Positions 41,263 through 50,815 of a DNA stretch of 64,000 bases are shown piece after piece. The position numbers and the translations under genes are program-made. This DNA comes from Allobosea sp. UNC402CLCol. Lineage in GTDB: Bacteria; Pseudomonadota; Alphaproteobacteria; Rhizobiales; Beijerinckiaceae. The stretch lies in assembly GCF_000745475.1 (NCBI RefSeq), contig NZ_JQJJ01000008.1:186001-250000 (forward strand), written 5' to 3'. The notes below the pieces were generated by a model that searched no databases, was not told where the DNA came from, and was given only the letters and a program-made list of their open reading frames with translations. How positions within the stretch are numbered: position 1 is the first letter of the stretch; each line of letters opens with the position of its first letter.

Positions 41263-42051
41263 ATGTCCACCGACGATTTCCTCGCCCGCTTCGGCTCGCC
41301 CGGCGCCAGCCAGCCCGACCCCGTCGCAGCCGCCCAGCAGGCGATGCGCAATCCCCTACCGGCCCGGTTCTACAAGGAAGCGGGCGTCATCGAGCGCGAT
41401 GGCCTGTTCCATGTCGCGCTCGACGGCAAGACCGCCCGCACCCCCGCCCGCAAGCCGCTCGCGGTGGGCTCGCGCAATGTCGCGGAGGCCCTCGCGGCCG
41501 AGTGGGAACGGCAGGCCGAACGGATCGACCCGGCACAGATGCCGCTGACCCGCCTCGTCAATTCGGCGCTGGACGGCGTCGCGGATCAAGAGGAGGCCGT
41601 GCGCGCCGAGATCGTCCGCTATGCCGGCTCCGACGCGCTCTGCTATCGCGCCGGCGAGCCCGAGGCTCTGGTTGCGCGCCAGAACGACGTCTGGCAGCCT
41701 ATTCTCGGCGACATCGAGGCACTGATCGGCGCCCGCTTCCTGCTGGCGGAGGGCGTCGTCTTCGCGCAGCAGCCGGAAAGCACGCTCGCAGCCGTCGCCC
41801 GGCACGTCGGGACGATCCCCTCTCCGCTGGCGCTCGCCGGCGCACACAACGTCATGACGTTGACGGGCTCTGCCATCCTCACCCTGGCACTGGCCAACGG
41901 GCTGATCGATCCTGACGCCGCCTGGAACGCCGCCCATCTCGATGAGGACTACCAGATCGGGATCTGGGGCCAGGATGAGGAAGCGGCCGAGCGCCGCGCC
42001 ATTCGCCGGCGCGAATTCGACGCGGCCGTGCTGCTGCTGACGAAGGGCTGA
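41263..42051 (+). CDS. ATP12-family F1-ATPase assembly chaperone
   Basis: The 262-residue protein matches the alphaproteobacterial/mitochondrial ATP12 family, which binds F1 alpha subunit during ATP synthase assembly. Landmarks are RFYKEAGVIERDGLFHVALDGKTARTPARKPLAV (about 35-70), AAEWERQAERIDPAQMPLTRLVNSALD, YAGSDALCYRAGEPE and the C-terminal HLDEDYQIGIWGQDEEAAERR. The ATG in front of STDDFLARF is chosen because the longer frame lacks conserved residues. Cytoplasmic. It precedes pccB by 130 bases. Confidence 0.93.
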   Translation: MSTDDFLARFGSPGASQPDPVAAAQQAMRNPLPARFYKEAGVIERDGLFHVALDGKTARTPARKPLAVGSRNVAEALAAEWERQAERIDPAQMPLTRLVNSALDGVADQEEAVRAEIVRYAGSDALCYRAGEPEALVARQNDVWQPILGDIEALIGARFLLAEGVVFAQQPESTLAAVARHVGTIPSPLALAGAHNVMTLTGSAILTLALANGLIDPDAAWNAAHLDEDYQIGIWGQDEEAAERRAIRRREFDAAVLLLTKG

Positions 42052-42181
42052 ACGCCTGGGCGCCCCGGAGCCGGCGGCATGATGCCCTCGCACGCTTCGG
42101 CAAATGTCGCAATGGACTCTCGCGGCAGCCCCGCTTAAGCCGGCTTTCGAGACGCGTTTTTCCCGCCGGGAGCCTGCCGCC

Positions 42182-43711
42182 ATGAAGGATATTCTCGAAC
42201 AGCTCGAATCGCGGCGCGAGGGCGCGCGCAAGGGCGGCGGCGAACGGCGCATCGAGGCGCAGCACAAGCGTGGCAAGCTCACCGCCCGCGAGCGCATCGA
42301 GCTGCTGCTCGACAAGGACTCCTTCGAGGAGTTCGACATGTTCGTGCAGCATCGCTGCGTCGATTTCGGCATGGACAAGGCCGAGAAGATCCCCGGCGAC
42401 GGCGTCGTCACCGGCTGGGGCACGGTCAATGGCCGCACCGTCTTCGTCTTCTCGAAGGATTTCACCGTCTTCGGCGGCTCGCTCTCCGAGACCCACGCCC
42501 AGAAGATCACCAAGATCCAGGACATGGCTCTGAAGATGCGCGCGCCTATCGTCGGCATCTTCGATGCCGGCGGCGCTCGCATCCAGGAAGGGGTGGCTGC
42601 GCTCGGCGGCTATGGCGAGGTCTTCAAGCGCAATGTCCAGGCGTCCGGCGTCATCCCGCAGATCTCGGTGATCATGGGCCCCTGCGCCGGCGGCGACGTC
42701 TATTCGCCGGCGATGACCGACTTCATCTTCATGGTCCGCGACACCAGCTACATGTTCGTCACCGGCCCCGAGGTGGTGAAGACCGTCACCAACGAGACCG
42801 TGACCTCCGAAGAGCTCGGCGGTGCCAAGGTCCACACCTCCAAGTCCTCGGTCGCCGACGGCTCCTTCGAAAACGATGTCGAGGCGCTGCTGCAGGTGCG
42901 CCGCCTGCTCGATTTCCTGCCCGCCAACAACACCGCCGGCGTGCCGGAATGGCCGTCATTCGACGTGCCTGATCGTGTCGACATGAGCTTGGACACGCTG
43001 GTCCCGGACAATCCGAACAAGCCCTACGACATCAAGGAGTTGATCCTGAAGACGGTCGACGAGGGCGACTTCTTCGAGATCCAGGCGGCCTATGCCGGCA
43101 ACATCGTCACCGGCTTCGGCCGCATCGAGGGCCGCACGGTCGGCATCGTCGCCAACCAGCCGATGGTGCTGGCCGGCGTGCTCGATTCCGACGCCTCCCG
43201 CAAGGCCGCCCGCTTCGTGCGCTATTGCGACGCCTTCGAGATCCCGATCGTCTCGCTCGTCGACGTCCCAGGCTTCCTGCCGGGCACGGCGCAGGAATAT
43301 GGCGGCCTGATCAAGCACGGCGCCAAGCTGCTCTTCGCCTACAGCGAATGCACCGTGCCGCTGGTCACGATCATCACGCGAAAAGCCTTCGGCGGCGCCT
43401 ATGACGTGATGGCGTCGAAACATATCGGCGCCGACGTCAATTACGCCTGGCCGACGGCGCAGATCGCGGTGATGGGCGCCAAGGGCGCGGTCGAGATCAT
43501 CTTCCGCGGCGGCGATGCGGAAACCATCGCGCGCCAAACGAAAGAATACGAGGACCGCTTCATGTCGCCCTTCGTCGCGGCCGAGCGCGGCTATATCGAC
43601 GAGGTCATCCTGCCGCATTCGACGCGCCGCCGCATCGCCCGCGCCCTCGCCATGCTCAGGACCAAGAACGTCGAGCGCCCCTGGCGCAAGCACGACAATA
43701 TTCCGCTGTGA
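42182..43711 (+). CDS. pccB: Propionyl-CoA carboxylase beta (carboxyltransferase) subunit
   Basis: The 509-residue subunit transfers carboxyl from carboxybiotin to propionyl-CoA, forming methylmalonyl-CoA in odd-chain, Val and Ile breakdown. The start [20 protein letters not shown] matches the family and has GGGAGCC upstream. The N-lobe has [28 protein letters not shown] and [19 protein letters not shown]; the C-lobe has [28 protein letters not shown] and the oxyanion-hole GAKGAVEI. The alpha subunit gene is not in the window. Length is complete. Confidence 0.96.
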   Translation: MKDILEQLESRREGARKGGGERRIEAQHKRGKLTARERIELLLDKDSFEEFDMFVQHRCVDFGMDKAEKIPGDGVVTGWGTVNGRTVFVFSKDFTVFGGSLSETHAQKITKIQDMALKMRAPIVGIFDAGGARIQEGVAALGGYGEVFKRNVQASGVIPQISVIMGPCAGGDVYSPAMTDFIFMVRDTSYMFVTGPEVVKTVTNETVTSEELGGAKVHTSKSSVADGSFENDVEALLQVRRLLDFLPANNTAGVPEWPSFDVPDRVDMSLDTLVPDNPNKPYDIKELILKTVDEGDFFEIQAAYAGNIVTGFGRIEGRTVGIVANQPMVLAGVLDSDASRKAARFVRYCDAFEIPIVSLVDVPGFLPGTAQEYGGLIKHGAKLLFAYSECTVPLVTIITRKAFGGAYDVMASKHIGADVNYAWPTAQIAVMGAKGAVEIIFRGGDAETIARQTKEYEDRFMSPFVAAERGYIDEVILPHSTRRRIARALAMLRTKNVERPWRKHDNIPL

Positions 43712-43720
43712 GCGTGCGAC

Positions 43721-44986
43721 CTACCGCCAGCGCCTGAACACCGCGCTGGCATTCACCCCGCCGAAGCCGAAGCCGTTCGAGATGGCGTGTTCCATCGCGA
43801 CCGGCCGCGCCTCCTTCGCGACGAGGTCGAGCCCTGCCGCCGCCTCATCCGGGTTTTCCAGGTTGAGCGTCGGCGGCGCGATCTGGTCGCGCAGCGCCAG
43901 GATCGTGAAGACCGCCTCGAGCCCGCCGGCCGCGCCGAGCAGATGGCCGGTCGCCGATTTCGTCGCGCTGATCGCGATGCCGCCCTCGGTGCCGAACACG
44001 GCCTTGATGGCGGCAAGCTCGCCACGGTCGCCGACCGGCGTCGAGGTGGAATGGGCGTTGAGATGGGCGATATCGGCCGGCCGGAGCCCTGCCTGCTTCA
44101 GCGCGGTCTCCATCGCCCGCCGCGCGCCGGACCCGTCCTCGGGCCCCGAAGTGATGTGATAGGCATCGGCGCTGGTCCCATAACCGGTCAGCTCGGCCAG
44201 GATCGTCGCGCCGCGCCCCTCGGCATGCTCCAGCGCCTCGATCACCAGCAGGCCTGCCCCCTCGCCCATGACGAAGCCGTCGCGGTCCCGGTCGAACGGA
44301 CGCGAGGCCTTTTCCGGCTCGTCGTTGAAGCCGGTCGAGAGCGCCCGGGCTGCAGCGAAGCCGCCGAGTGCCACGAGATCGACGCAAGCCTCGGTGCCGC
44401 CGCAGAGCGCGATATCCGCTTCTCCCGCCCGGATCATGCGCGCCGCATCGCCGATCGCCTGCACGCCGGCGGCACAAGCGGTGACCGGCGCGCCGATGGG
44501 CCCCTTGAAGCCATAGTCGATCGAGACATGGCCGGCGGCGAGATTGACCAGGAAAGAGGGCACGATGAAGGGCGAGAGCCGGCGCACGCCGCGCTGGTCG
44601 GTCGTCCGCACGGCCTCGACGATCGCCGGAAAGCCGCCGATGCCGGAAGCGATCACCGTCGCCGTACGCTCGCGCTCCAGCTCGGTTTGCGGCTGCCACC
44701 CCGCCTGTGTCAGCGCTTCCCTGGCGGCGACCAGCGCGAACTGGATGAAGCGGTCCATCTTGCGCTGGTCCTTGGGCGCGATCACTGTATCGGGATCGAA
44801 TCCGCCCTCGTCATCCTCTATTTTGGAGGGAACGACGCCCGCGATCTTGGCCGGCAGGGTTTCGGCGATCCCATCCGGCAGGCGGCGCAAACCGGAGCGC
44901 CCGGCAAGCAGGCGCCGCCAGGCGATCTCGGTTCCACAGCCCAGCGGCGAGACCACGCCCATTCCGGTAACGACGATGCGGCGCAT
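43721..44986 (-). CDS. Beta-ketoacyl-ACP synthase II-like enzyme
   Basis: The 421-residue condensing enzyme starts MRRIVVTGMGVVSPLGCG, the KAS I/II hallmark. The active-site Cys lies in APVTACAAGVQAIGDA (about 168), and the two catalytic His in NAHSTSTPVGD (about 305) and ATGHLLGAAGG (about 340). It is stand-alone: no acyl carrier protein, malonyl transferase or reductase gene adjoins, so it is probably an extra FabF-type paralogue. It may act in a specialised lipid such as a very-long-chain or lipid A acyl chain. It converges on pccB. Confidence 0.9.
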   Translation of the reverse strand: MRRIVVTGMGVVSPLGCGTEIAWRRLLAGRSGLRRLPDGIAETLPAKIAGVVPSKIEDDEGGFDPDTVIAPKDQRKMDRFIQFALVAAREALTQAGWQPQTELERERTATVIASGIGGFPAIVEAVRTTDQRGVRRLSPFIVPSFLVNLAAGHVSIDYGFKGPIGAPVTACAAGVQAIGDAARMIRAGEADIALCGGTEACVDLVALGGFAAARALSTGFNDEPEKASRPFDRDRDGFVMGEGAGLLVIEALEHAEGRGATILAELTGYGTSADAYHITSGPEDGSGARRAMETALKQAGLRPADIAHLNAHSTSTPVGDRGELAAIKAVFGTEGGIAISATKSATGHLLGAAGGLEAVFTILALRDQIAPPTLNLENPDEAAAGLDLVAKEARPVAMEHAISNGFGFGGVNASAVFRRWR

Positions 44987-44995
44987 GGAGAGCTC

Positions 44996-45547
44996 CTATT
45001 CGGGAGAGACCGGCGCAGCTGCATCCCGCGCCGCCACGATGGCGAGGCGTTGCAGCATGCCGGGGCTGGCCTGGGGGCCGGCGATGACGGTGACGTTGTT
45101 GGAATTCACGGGCTGCCGGGTCTCGGCATCGGCATAGGCCGGTACAACTTCCCGCCCGCTCTCCCGATCGGCGAGCACTAACGCCTGCCCTTCCGGCGCG
45201 AGATGCCGGTTGCCGAAGGCGACCAGCGCCGCGACCACGGGGAAGAAGTCCCTACCCCGCTCGGTCAGCACATACTCGTGACGCTTCGGCCGCTCGCTAT
45301 AGATCCTGCGCTCGAACAAACCCGCTTCGGTGAGATGCTTCAGGCGCCGCGCCAGCATGTTCGGCGCGATGCCGAGGCTGCGCTGGAACTCGTCGAAGCG
45401 GGTGAAGCCCTGCAGCGCATCGCGCAGGATCAGGATGCTCCACCACTCGCCCACCGCTTCGACGGCGCGGGCGCAGGGACATTCGGCAAGCGGGGAAAGC
45501 CGGGGCTGCATGGCCCCCGCACTAATGATGTAACTATCATTTTGCAA
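44996..45547 (-). CDS. HxlR-family transcriptional regulator
   Basis: The 183-residue protein (start at 45547, with a possible internal ATG at MQPRLSPLAECPC) has the HxlR winged helix. CPCARAVEAVGEWWSILILRDALQG carries the conserved Cys and W-x-x-L/I-I-L-R, followed by FDEFQRSLGIAPNMLARRLKHLTEAGLFERRIYSERPKRHEYVLTERG in the helix-turn-helix and wing. A C-terminal extension of about 70 residues follows. It is immediately upstream of the KAS-II-like gene (9 bases), so they form an operon, and it is divergent in spirit from a similar regulator at 55772. Confidence 0.9.
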   Translation of the reverse strand: MQNDSYIISAGAMQPRLSPLAECPCARAVEAVGEWWSILILRDALQGFTRFDEFQRSLGIAPNMLARRLKHLTEAGLFERRIYSERPKRHEYVLTERGRDFFPVVAALVAFGNRHLAPEGQALVLADRESGREVVPAYADAETRQPVNSNNVTVIAGPQASPGMLQRLAIVAARDAAAPVSPE

Positions 45548-45598
45548 GTCACTATCGCAGCGGCGTGTCCGCCGCCGTGATGGCGCCGGCAGCTTGCT

Positions 45599-46741
45599 TC
45601 AATCCAGCGTGCTCCGGAACCGCATCAGCGCGAGGCCCGCAAAGACCGGCACGAACAGGCTGAGATAGAACACCTCGTCGCCGATATCGCCGAGGCCCGC
45701 GCCCTTCAGCATGATCGCCCGGATGATGCGCAGGAAATGGGTCAGCGGGAAGATTTCGCCCAGAGTCTGCGCCCAGCCCGGCATGCCGGCGAACGGGAAC
45801 ATGAAGCCCGACAGCATCAGCGAGGGCAGGAAGAAGAAGAAGGTGAGCTGCATCGCCTGGAGCTGCGTGCGCGCCACCGTCGAGATGGTGTAGCCGAGCA
45901 GCACCAGGGCCAGCACGAAGATCAGCACGCAAGCGAGCAGCAGCCCGAGCCCGCCGAGGAAGGGCACCGCGAAGAGCAGCTTCGCCGCGCCGAGCACGAT
46001 CACGACCTGGACGGCGCCGACGGCGAGATAGGGCAGCACCTTGCCGAGCATGATCTCGCCGGCCGTCACCGGCATGGCGAGCAGGTTCTCCATCGTGCCG
46101 CGCTCGACCTCGCGGGTCAGCGCCATCGCCGTCATCATCACCATCGTCATCTGCAGGATGACGCCGAGCAGACCGGGCACGATGTTGTATTGCGTGATGT
46201 TCTCGGGGTTGTAGCGGCGATGGATGACGAAGGAGAGCCCGTCCCCGGCGGCGGCGGCCGGGTTCGTCTCGGGCTCGAGACCCTGGGTCCGCTGCAGCGC
46301 CCGGCTCGCGATCGCCCCCAGCGCCGAAACCGCGCCGCTCGCAGCGGCCGGGTCGGTCGCATCCGCCTCGACCAGGAGCTGCGGCTGGTCGTTCCGCTCG
46401 ACCCGGACGCCGAAATCGCTGGGAATGGTGACGAGGAAGGAGATCTCGCCCTTCGCCATCAGGCTCTCGGCCTCCGCCGCGCTCTGCGGCCGTTCGCGGA
46501 AGCGGTAGTAGTTCGAGACCTCCAGCGCCGAGACGACGGCGCGGGTATAGCGGTCTTGGCCCAGCGCCAGGATCGCCGCCGGCAGGCCGCGCGGGTCGTT
46601 GTTGATGGCGTAGCCGAAGAGCAAGAGCTGGACGATCGGCACCGCCAGCATCATCGCGAAGGTGATGCGGTCGCGCCGCATCTGCACGAATTCCTTGGCC
46701 AGCATCGCGCCGAGCCGGCGCGGGGAGAACAGCGCGATCAT
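45599..46741 (-). CDS. ABC-2 type multidrug/efflux permease (YbhR/YbhS-like)
   Basis: The 380-residue integral membrane protein has an N-terminal helix (RITFAMMLAVPIVQLLLFGYAINND), then a large periplasmic domain (about 55-180) with RAVVSALEVSNYYRF. Five further helices lie between about 180 and 375, including the QMTMVMMTAMALTREVERGTMENLLAMPVT stretch diagnostic of ABC-2 permeases. It overlaps the ATPase gene by 4 bases. Only one permease is present, whereas E. coli ybhFSR has two, so it may work as a homodimer. Confidence 0.93.
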   Translation of the reverse strand: MIALFSPRRLGAMLAKEFVQMRRDRITFAMMLAVPIVQLLLFGYAINNDPRGLPAAILALGQDRYTRAVVSALEVSNYYRFRERPQSAAEAESLMAKGEISFLVTIPSDFGVRVERNDQPQLLVEADATDPAAASGAVSALGAIASRALQRTQGLEPETNPAAAAGDGLSFVIHRRYNPENITQYNIVPGLLGVILQMTMVMMTAMALTREVERGTMENLLAMPVTAGEIMLGKVLPYLAVGAVQVVIVLGAAKLLFAVPFLGGLGLLLACVLIFVLALVLLGYTISTVARTQLQAMQLTFFFFLPSLMLSGFMFPFAGMPGWAQTLGEIFPLTHFLRIIRAIMLKGAGLGDIGDEVFYLSLFVPVFAGLALMRFRSTLD

Positions 46742-47664
46742 GCCGCCCGCTCCCGCGCATCGCTCATGAACTTGATGAAGACGTCTTCCAGGCTGGTTTC
46801 GCCGGGCTCGACCTTGATGCCGGCTTCCCGCTTCAGCGGTTCGAGCGCCGCTTCCAGCTTGCCCCGGTCGGTGCCAACGACATGCAGCGTCGCGCCGAAA
46901 GGCGCGACCTGCTCGACCCCGTCGGCCGACGACAGAGCCTTCATCTGGGCGGGCTTCACCGCCCCGTGGACGACATAGGTGACGAGGCCCGAGCCGCGCA
47001 CCACCTCCTCGACCGTCCCTGTCGCCAGCATACGGCCATAGGCGATGTAGCCGATGCGATGGCAGCGCTCGGCTTCGTCCATGTAATGGGTCGAGACCAG
47101 CACGGTCAGGCCGTCACCGGCGAGGCGATGGATCTCGTCCCAGAACTCGCGCCGCGCCTTGGGGTCGACGCCGGCCGTCGGCTCGTCGAGCAGCAGCAGT
47201 CTGGGCTGGTGCATGATGCAGGCGGCGAGCGCGAGCCGCTGCTTCCAGCCGCCGGAGAGCGTGCCGGCGAGCTGGTCCTTGCGCGAGGTCAGTCCGAGGC
47301 CGTCGAGCGTCTTCGCCACCGCCGCGTCGACCGGATCGAGCTCGTAGAGCCGGGCCACGAAGGTCAGATTCTCGGCGATGGTCAGGTCCTCGTAGAACGA
47401 GAAGCGCTGCGTCATGTAGCCGACCTGACGCTTGATCTGGGCGCTCTGCGTGCGGACATCGAGGCCCAGCACCGTGCCCTCCCCGGCATCGGGCTTGAGC
47501 AGCCCGCAGATCATCCGGATCGTCGTGGTCTTGCCCGAGCCGTTGGGGCCGAGAAAGCCGACGATCTCGCCTGTTGCGACCGCCAGATCGACATCGTCCA
47601 CCACCGTGCGCTGGCCGAAGCGCTTGGTCATGCCGTGCACGTCGATGGCGAGGCTCGTGCTCAC
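46738..47664 (-). CDS. ABC transporter ATP-binding protein (YbhF-like half)
   Basis: The 308-residue ATPase starts at a GTG that overlaps the stop of the HlyD-like gene (GTGA); a longer open frame upstream is a shadow of that gene. Walker A GPNGSGKTTT is at about 40-49, Q-loop YMTQ near 90, signature LSGGWKQRL near 141, Walker B LLLLDEPTAGVD near 163, and the H-loop STHYMDEAE near 196. A C-terminal domain of about 80 residues follows. E. coli YbhF has two ATPase domains; this has one and would dimerise. It powers the adjacent permease. Confidence 0.94.
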   Translation of the reverse strand: MSTSLAIDVHGMTKRFGQRTVVDDVDLAVATGEIVGFLGPNGSGKTTTIRMICGLLKPDAGEGTVLGLDVRTQSAQIKRQVGYMTQRFSFYEDLTIAENLTFVARLYELDPVDAAVAKTLDGLGLTSRKDQLAGTLSGGWKQRLALAACIMHQPRLLLLDEPTAGVDPKARREFWDEIHRLAGDGLTVLVSTHYMDEAERCHRIGYIAYGRMLATGTVEEVVRGSGLVTYVVHGAVKPAQMKALSSADGVEQVAPFGATLHVVGTDRGKLEAALEPLKREAGIKVEPGETSLEDVFIKFMSDARERAA

Positions 47665-48620
47665 CGCTGCCCCCGCAAGGTGACGTCGACGATCTGTCCC
47701 GGCTGCAGCGCCGATTGCAATCCGCCATCCGGCCGCGCCTCGACGAGATAGACCAGCTTCTGGCGTGTCTGCTCCGAATAGATCACCGGCGGCGTGAATT
47801 CGGGCTCCGGCGAGACATAGGTCACCGACGCCGTCAGGCCGGGCGCGCAGCCGTCGCAGCGGACCTGCAACGGCATGCCGGGCTTCGCGCTGGAGATCCA
47901 GCTTTCCGGGACATAGAGCATCAGCTTGGCCGCCCCGTCCGGCAGCAGCAGCACGACCGGCGCACTCGGCCCCGCGAGCTCCCCGACGCGCCGCAGCACG
48001 TCGCTGACGTGGCCGGCCGAGGGCGCCACAAGGCGGCGCTGCTCCAGCCGCCAGCGTGCCTGTGCCAGCGTGGCCTTCGCCTGCTCGACCGCGTTCTCGC
48101 TCGCCTTGATCTCGTCGGGGCGGGCGGGCAGCTTCGCGACGGCGAGATTGGCGGCGTTCTGGCGCACGCTGGCGGCGGCGACATCGCGCGCCGTTTCCGC
48201 CTGGTCGAAATCGGCCTGGGTCGAGACGCCGCGCCGCAGCAGATCCTGTCGGCGGTCCAGCGCCCGCTCGGCCTCGCGCTGCTGCGCCTGGGCCGAGGCA
48301 AGGTTGGCCTCGATCACCGCGATCTCTTCCGGCCGCTTGCCGCTGCGCAGATTGTCGAGCTGCGCCTGGGCCTGCACCAGCCGCGCTTCGCTCTCCCGGA
48401 GGCTGTGCTCCGCATCGGTCGTTTCCAGAGCGGCGACGAGCTTGCCGGCCTCGACGCGATCGCCCCGGCGCACGTCGATCCGCTCGATCCGGGCCGTGTC
48501 GATAGGGCCCATCCGCACATATTCGCCTTCGACATAGCCGGCGATGCGCACCGTATCCGGCGCGCAGGCGCCGAAGGTGGAGGCGATGAAGGCGACCGAG
48601 CACAGAAATCCGAGGATCAT
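47661..48620 (-). CDS. HlyD-family periplasmic adaptor (YbhG-like)
   Basis: The 319-residue membrane-fusion protein has an N-terminal export signal with an FGAC end that could be a lipobox. A half-lipoyl segment follows (VRRGDRVEAGKLVAALETTDAEH), then a long coiled-coil hairpin (about 75-195), the second lipoyl half (RLVAPSAGHVSDVLRRVGE) and beta-barrel/membrane-proximal domains. It would link the inner-membrane ABC pump to an outer-membrane channel such as TolC. It overlaps the ATPase and regulator genes by 4 bases each. Confidence 0.93.
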   Translation of the reverse strand: MILGFLCSVAFIASTFGACAPDTVRIAGYVEGEYVRMGPIDTARIERIDVRRGDRVEAGKLVAALETTDAEHSLRESEARLVQAQAQLDNLRSGKRPEEIAVIEANLASAQAQQREAERALDRRQDLLRRGVSTQADFDQAETARDVAAASVRQNAANLAVAKLPARPDEIKASENAVEQAKATLAQARWRLEQRRLVAPSAGHVSDVLRRVGELAGPSAPVVLLLPDGAAKLMLYVPESWISSAKPGMPLQVRCDGCAPGLTASVTYVSPEPEFTPPVIYSEQTRQKLVYLVEARPDGGLQSALQPGQIVDVTLRGQR

Positions 48621-49279
48621 GGGCGTTCTCCCCGTGCTGCGAGAATCGTGGCGGTGATGGCCGAGCGGATGCTGCCCGCGATCGCCCTCTCCTCTGCCTC
48701 GCCGATGCCGCTCCAGCCCATGCGCCGCGTCACCGCAGGGCGCGCCAGGCGGAAATACAGGAGCTGCCCGATCATCGCGAAGACGCCGATGCGGGTGCGT
48801 TCGGCCTCCGCCTCCATGCCGGTCGCGGCGGCCCAGAGGCGGCAGAGACGGCCATGAACCGGCCCGACCAGCCCCTCATAGAGGATGTCGAAGGCCGGGC
48901 TCGGCTCCATCATCTCGCGCACCACGAAGCGGGCGATCGCCTCGCTTTCCGGGTTGCGCACGATGAAGGTCGTCGCGCGGCCGACGAGGGCGAGAATCGC
49001 CTCCAGAGCCGCGTCAGGCCCGAGATCGACCGGTACGGGCGGCGGCGCGGCGTCTCCGAGCAGCCTTTGCCGGATGGTCTCCACGATGGATTGCGCGCAG
49101 GCCTCGCGCAGCCCGCCCTTGCCGCCGAAATGATAGGCGATGCCCGCGCTGTTGACGCCCGCAGCCTGGGCGATCTGCCGGATCGAGCTCGCCTCGAAGC
49201 CGTGCCGGCCGAACAGATCCAGCCCGGCCCTGATCAGAGCCGTGCGGGTTCCTTGATCGTCGAGAGAGAGCGCTGGCAT
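48617..49279 (-). CDS. TetR-family regulator of the efflux operon (CecR-like)
   Basis: The 220-residue protein has an N-terminal TetR helix-turn-helix, ALIRAGLDLFGRHGFEASSIRQIAQAAGVNSAGIAYHFGGKGGLREA (about 14-60). The DUF1956-type ligand domain follows (VREMMEPSPAFDILYEGLV, IGQLLYFRLARPAV). This resembles CecR (YbiH), which controls the ybhGFSR operon in E. coli. It is the first gene of the operon here and sits behind a 32-bp palindrome, so it probably represses its own operon until a drug-like ligand binds. Confidence 0.92.
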   Translation of the reverse strand: MPALSLDDQGTRTALIRAGLDLFGRHGFEASSIRQIAQAAGVNSAGIAYHFGGKGGLREACAQSIVETIRQRLLGDAAPPPVPVDLGPDAALEAILALVGRATTFIVRNPESEAIARFVVREMMEPSPAFDILYEGLVGPVHGRLCRLWAAATGMEAEAERTRIGVFAMIGQLLYFRLARPAVTRRMGWSGIGEAEERAIAGSIRSAITATILAARGERP

Positions 49280-49300
49280 GGCCGAAGCGTACCATAACCA

Positions 49301-49332
49301 CCGAATTCAATCAATCGATTGATTTAATTCGG
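49301..49332. promoter_or_regulatory. 32-bp near-perfect palindromic operator of the efflux operon
   Basis: CCGAATT-C-AATCAATCG and its mirror ATTGATT-T-AATTCGG form a palindrome with a single non-matching pair, 22 bases before the TetR gene start. The core ATCAATCGATTGAT is perfect. Size and position fit a TetR/CecR operator. Confidence 0.8.
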
Positions 49333-49441
49333 TGAGCACTCCCTTGCGCCGCCGAGGTCGGAACAAGCGCGTCGATGCATCACATGACTCGCCGGAAAGA
49401 TTGGTCTAAGGCGGAAACCATCCTTTCAATCCGCCTGCCAG

Positions 49442-50815
49442 ATGCTCTTCAATTCGTTCGTCTTCCTGCTTGCCTTCCTGCCGCTGGCGCTCGCTCTGCA
49501 TTGGCTGGCGGAGCGCTTCGCGCCGCGCCTGCGCCTGCCGGTGCTGGTGCTGCTCTCCTTCGCCTTCTACGGCTACTGGGACTGGCGCTTCCTGCCGCTG
49601 CTGGTCCTGTCCATCGGCGTGAACTGGCTGATCGCGGAAAGCTTTCAGAAGACCAAGGCCAGCGGGCTGATCACGCTCGCGATCGTGCTCAACCTCGCCG
49701 TTCTGGCGGTGTTCAAGTACTTCAACTTCTTCGCCGATCTCGCTGGAATGATTCCCGGATTGCCGGCGCCGAAATTCGACATCGCGCTGCCGCTCGGCAT
49801 CTCCTTCTTCACCTTCCACCACATCATGTACCTGACGGATCTGCGGCGCGGCGAGGCGCCGCGCTACGATCTCGTCCGCTACGCGCTCTACATCGCCTTC
49901 TTCCCGCAGGTGCTCGCCGGCCCGCTGGTGCGCTGGCGCGAGATCATGCACCAGCTCGACGAGCGCCCCTATCAGCGGCCCGACGCCGCCGAGCGCATCG
50001 GGCGCGGGCTGATGCTCCTGACCCTCGGCCTCGCCAAGAAGGTGCTGATCGGCGACCCGCTGTCGGAATACGCCAACCCGGTCTTCGCGGCCGCCGCGGC
50101 CGGCAAGGTCGTCAGCGTGATGGAAGCCTGGCAGGGGACTCTCGCCTTCACCTTCCAGATCTATTTCGACTTCTCCGGCTATACCGACATGGCGCTGGGC
50201 CTCGCCCTGCTCTTCGGCGTCGTGCTGCCGCAGAATTTCGAGGTGCCCTATCGCTCGGTCTCGATCCAGGATTTCTGGCGGCGCTGGCACATGACGCTCT
50301 CGCGCTTCCTGCGCGATTATCTTTATATCCCGCTCGGCGGCTCCCGATCCGGCCTGCCGACGCAGCTCTGGGCGCTCTTCGCCACCATGGCGCTCGGCGG
50401 CCTCTGGCACGGGGCCGGCCTCCACTTCGTCGCCTGGGGCGTGGCGCATGGACTGGCGCTGATCGTCGCCCTGTTCTGGCGTCGCGCCGGGCTGCCGATG
50501 CCCGCCCCTCTCGGCTGGCTCCTGACCTTCCTCTTCGTGGTGCTGTGCTGGGTCCTGTTCCGCGCCACGAGCTTCGACGCGGCGGTGACCATTTATAAGG
50601 GGCTGTTCGGCCTCGCACCCATCGGAACCGGCCTCAAATGGCGCGCGCTGCTGCCGGCCGCAGCCTTCGCCATCATCGGCCCGACAGCCTGGAGCCTCGT
50701 TCACAAGCTGCCGCCGGCCCGCTGGATCGCCGTGCTGAGCGGCCTCCTGTTCGTCATCATCCTGCTCAAGATCGGCGAAGACGCCAATTATGAGTTCATC
50801 TACTTCCAGTTCTGA
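49442..50815 (+). CDS. MBOAT-family O-acyltransferase (AlgI-like)
   Basis: The 457-residue protein has 10 or more membrane helices and the AlgI/MBOAT order. It opens MLFNSFVFLLAFLPLALALHW, with FYGYWDWRFLPLLVLSIGVNWLI, then PLGISFFTFHHIMYLTDLRRGE, and QVLAGPLVRW. The catalytic His region is FWRRWHMTLSRFLRDYLYIPLGG and later GGLWHGAGLHFVAWG with the invariant His. Such proteins move acetyl groups from cytoplasmic donors to exopolysaccharide in the periplasm. It overlaps the next gene, its likely periplasmic partner. Confidence 0.94.
   Translation: MLFNSFVFLLAFLPLALALHWLAERFAPRLRLPVLVLLSFAFYGYWDWRFLPLLVLSIGVNWLIAESFQKTKASGLITLAIVLNLAVLAVFKYFNFFADLAGMIPGLPAPKFDIALPLGISFFTFHHIMYLTDLRRGEAPRYDLVRYALYIAFFPQVLAGPLVRWREIMHQLDERPYQRPDAAERIGRGLMLLTLGLAKKVLIGDPLSEYANPVFAAAAAGKVVSVMEAWQGTLAFTFQIYFDFSGYTDMALGLALLFGVVLPQNFEVPYRSVSIQDFWRRWHMTLSRFLRDYLYIPLGGSRSGLPTQLWALFATMALGGLWHGAGLHFVAWGVAHGLALIVALFWRRAGLPMPAPLGWLLTFLFVVLCWVLFRATSFDAAVTIYKGLFGLAPIGTGLKWRALLPAAAFAIIGPTAWSLVHKLPPARWIAVLSGLLFVIILLKIGEDANYEFIYFQF

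Noticed and set aside
43721..45547. The KAS-II-like gene plus HxlR gene as part of a polyketide or fatty-acid cluster
   Set aside because: No acyl carrier protein, acyltransferase, ketoreductase or dehydratase gene lies nearby.
46738..48603. Apparent 621-codon fusion protein ending in the ABC ATPase
   Set aside because: The first half is an Arg/Gly-rich shadow of the HlyD-like gene in another frame. The ATPase starts at the GTG overlapping that gene's stop.
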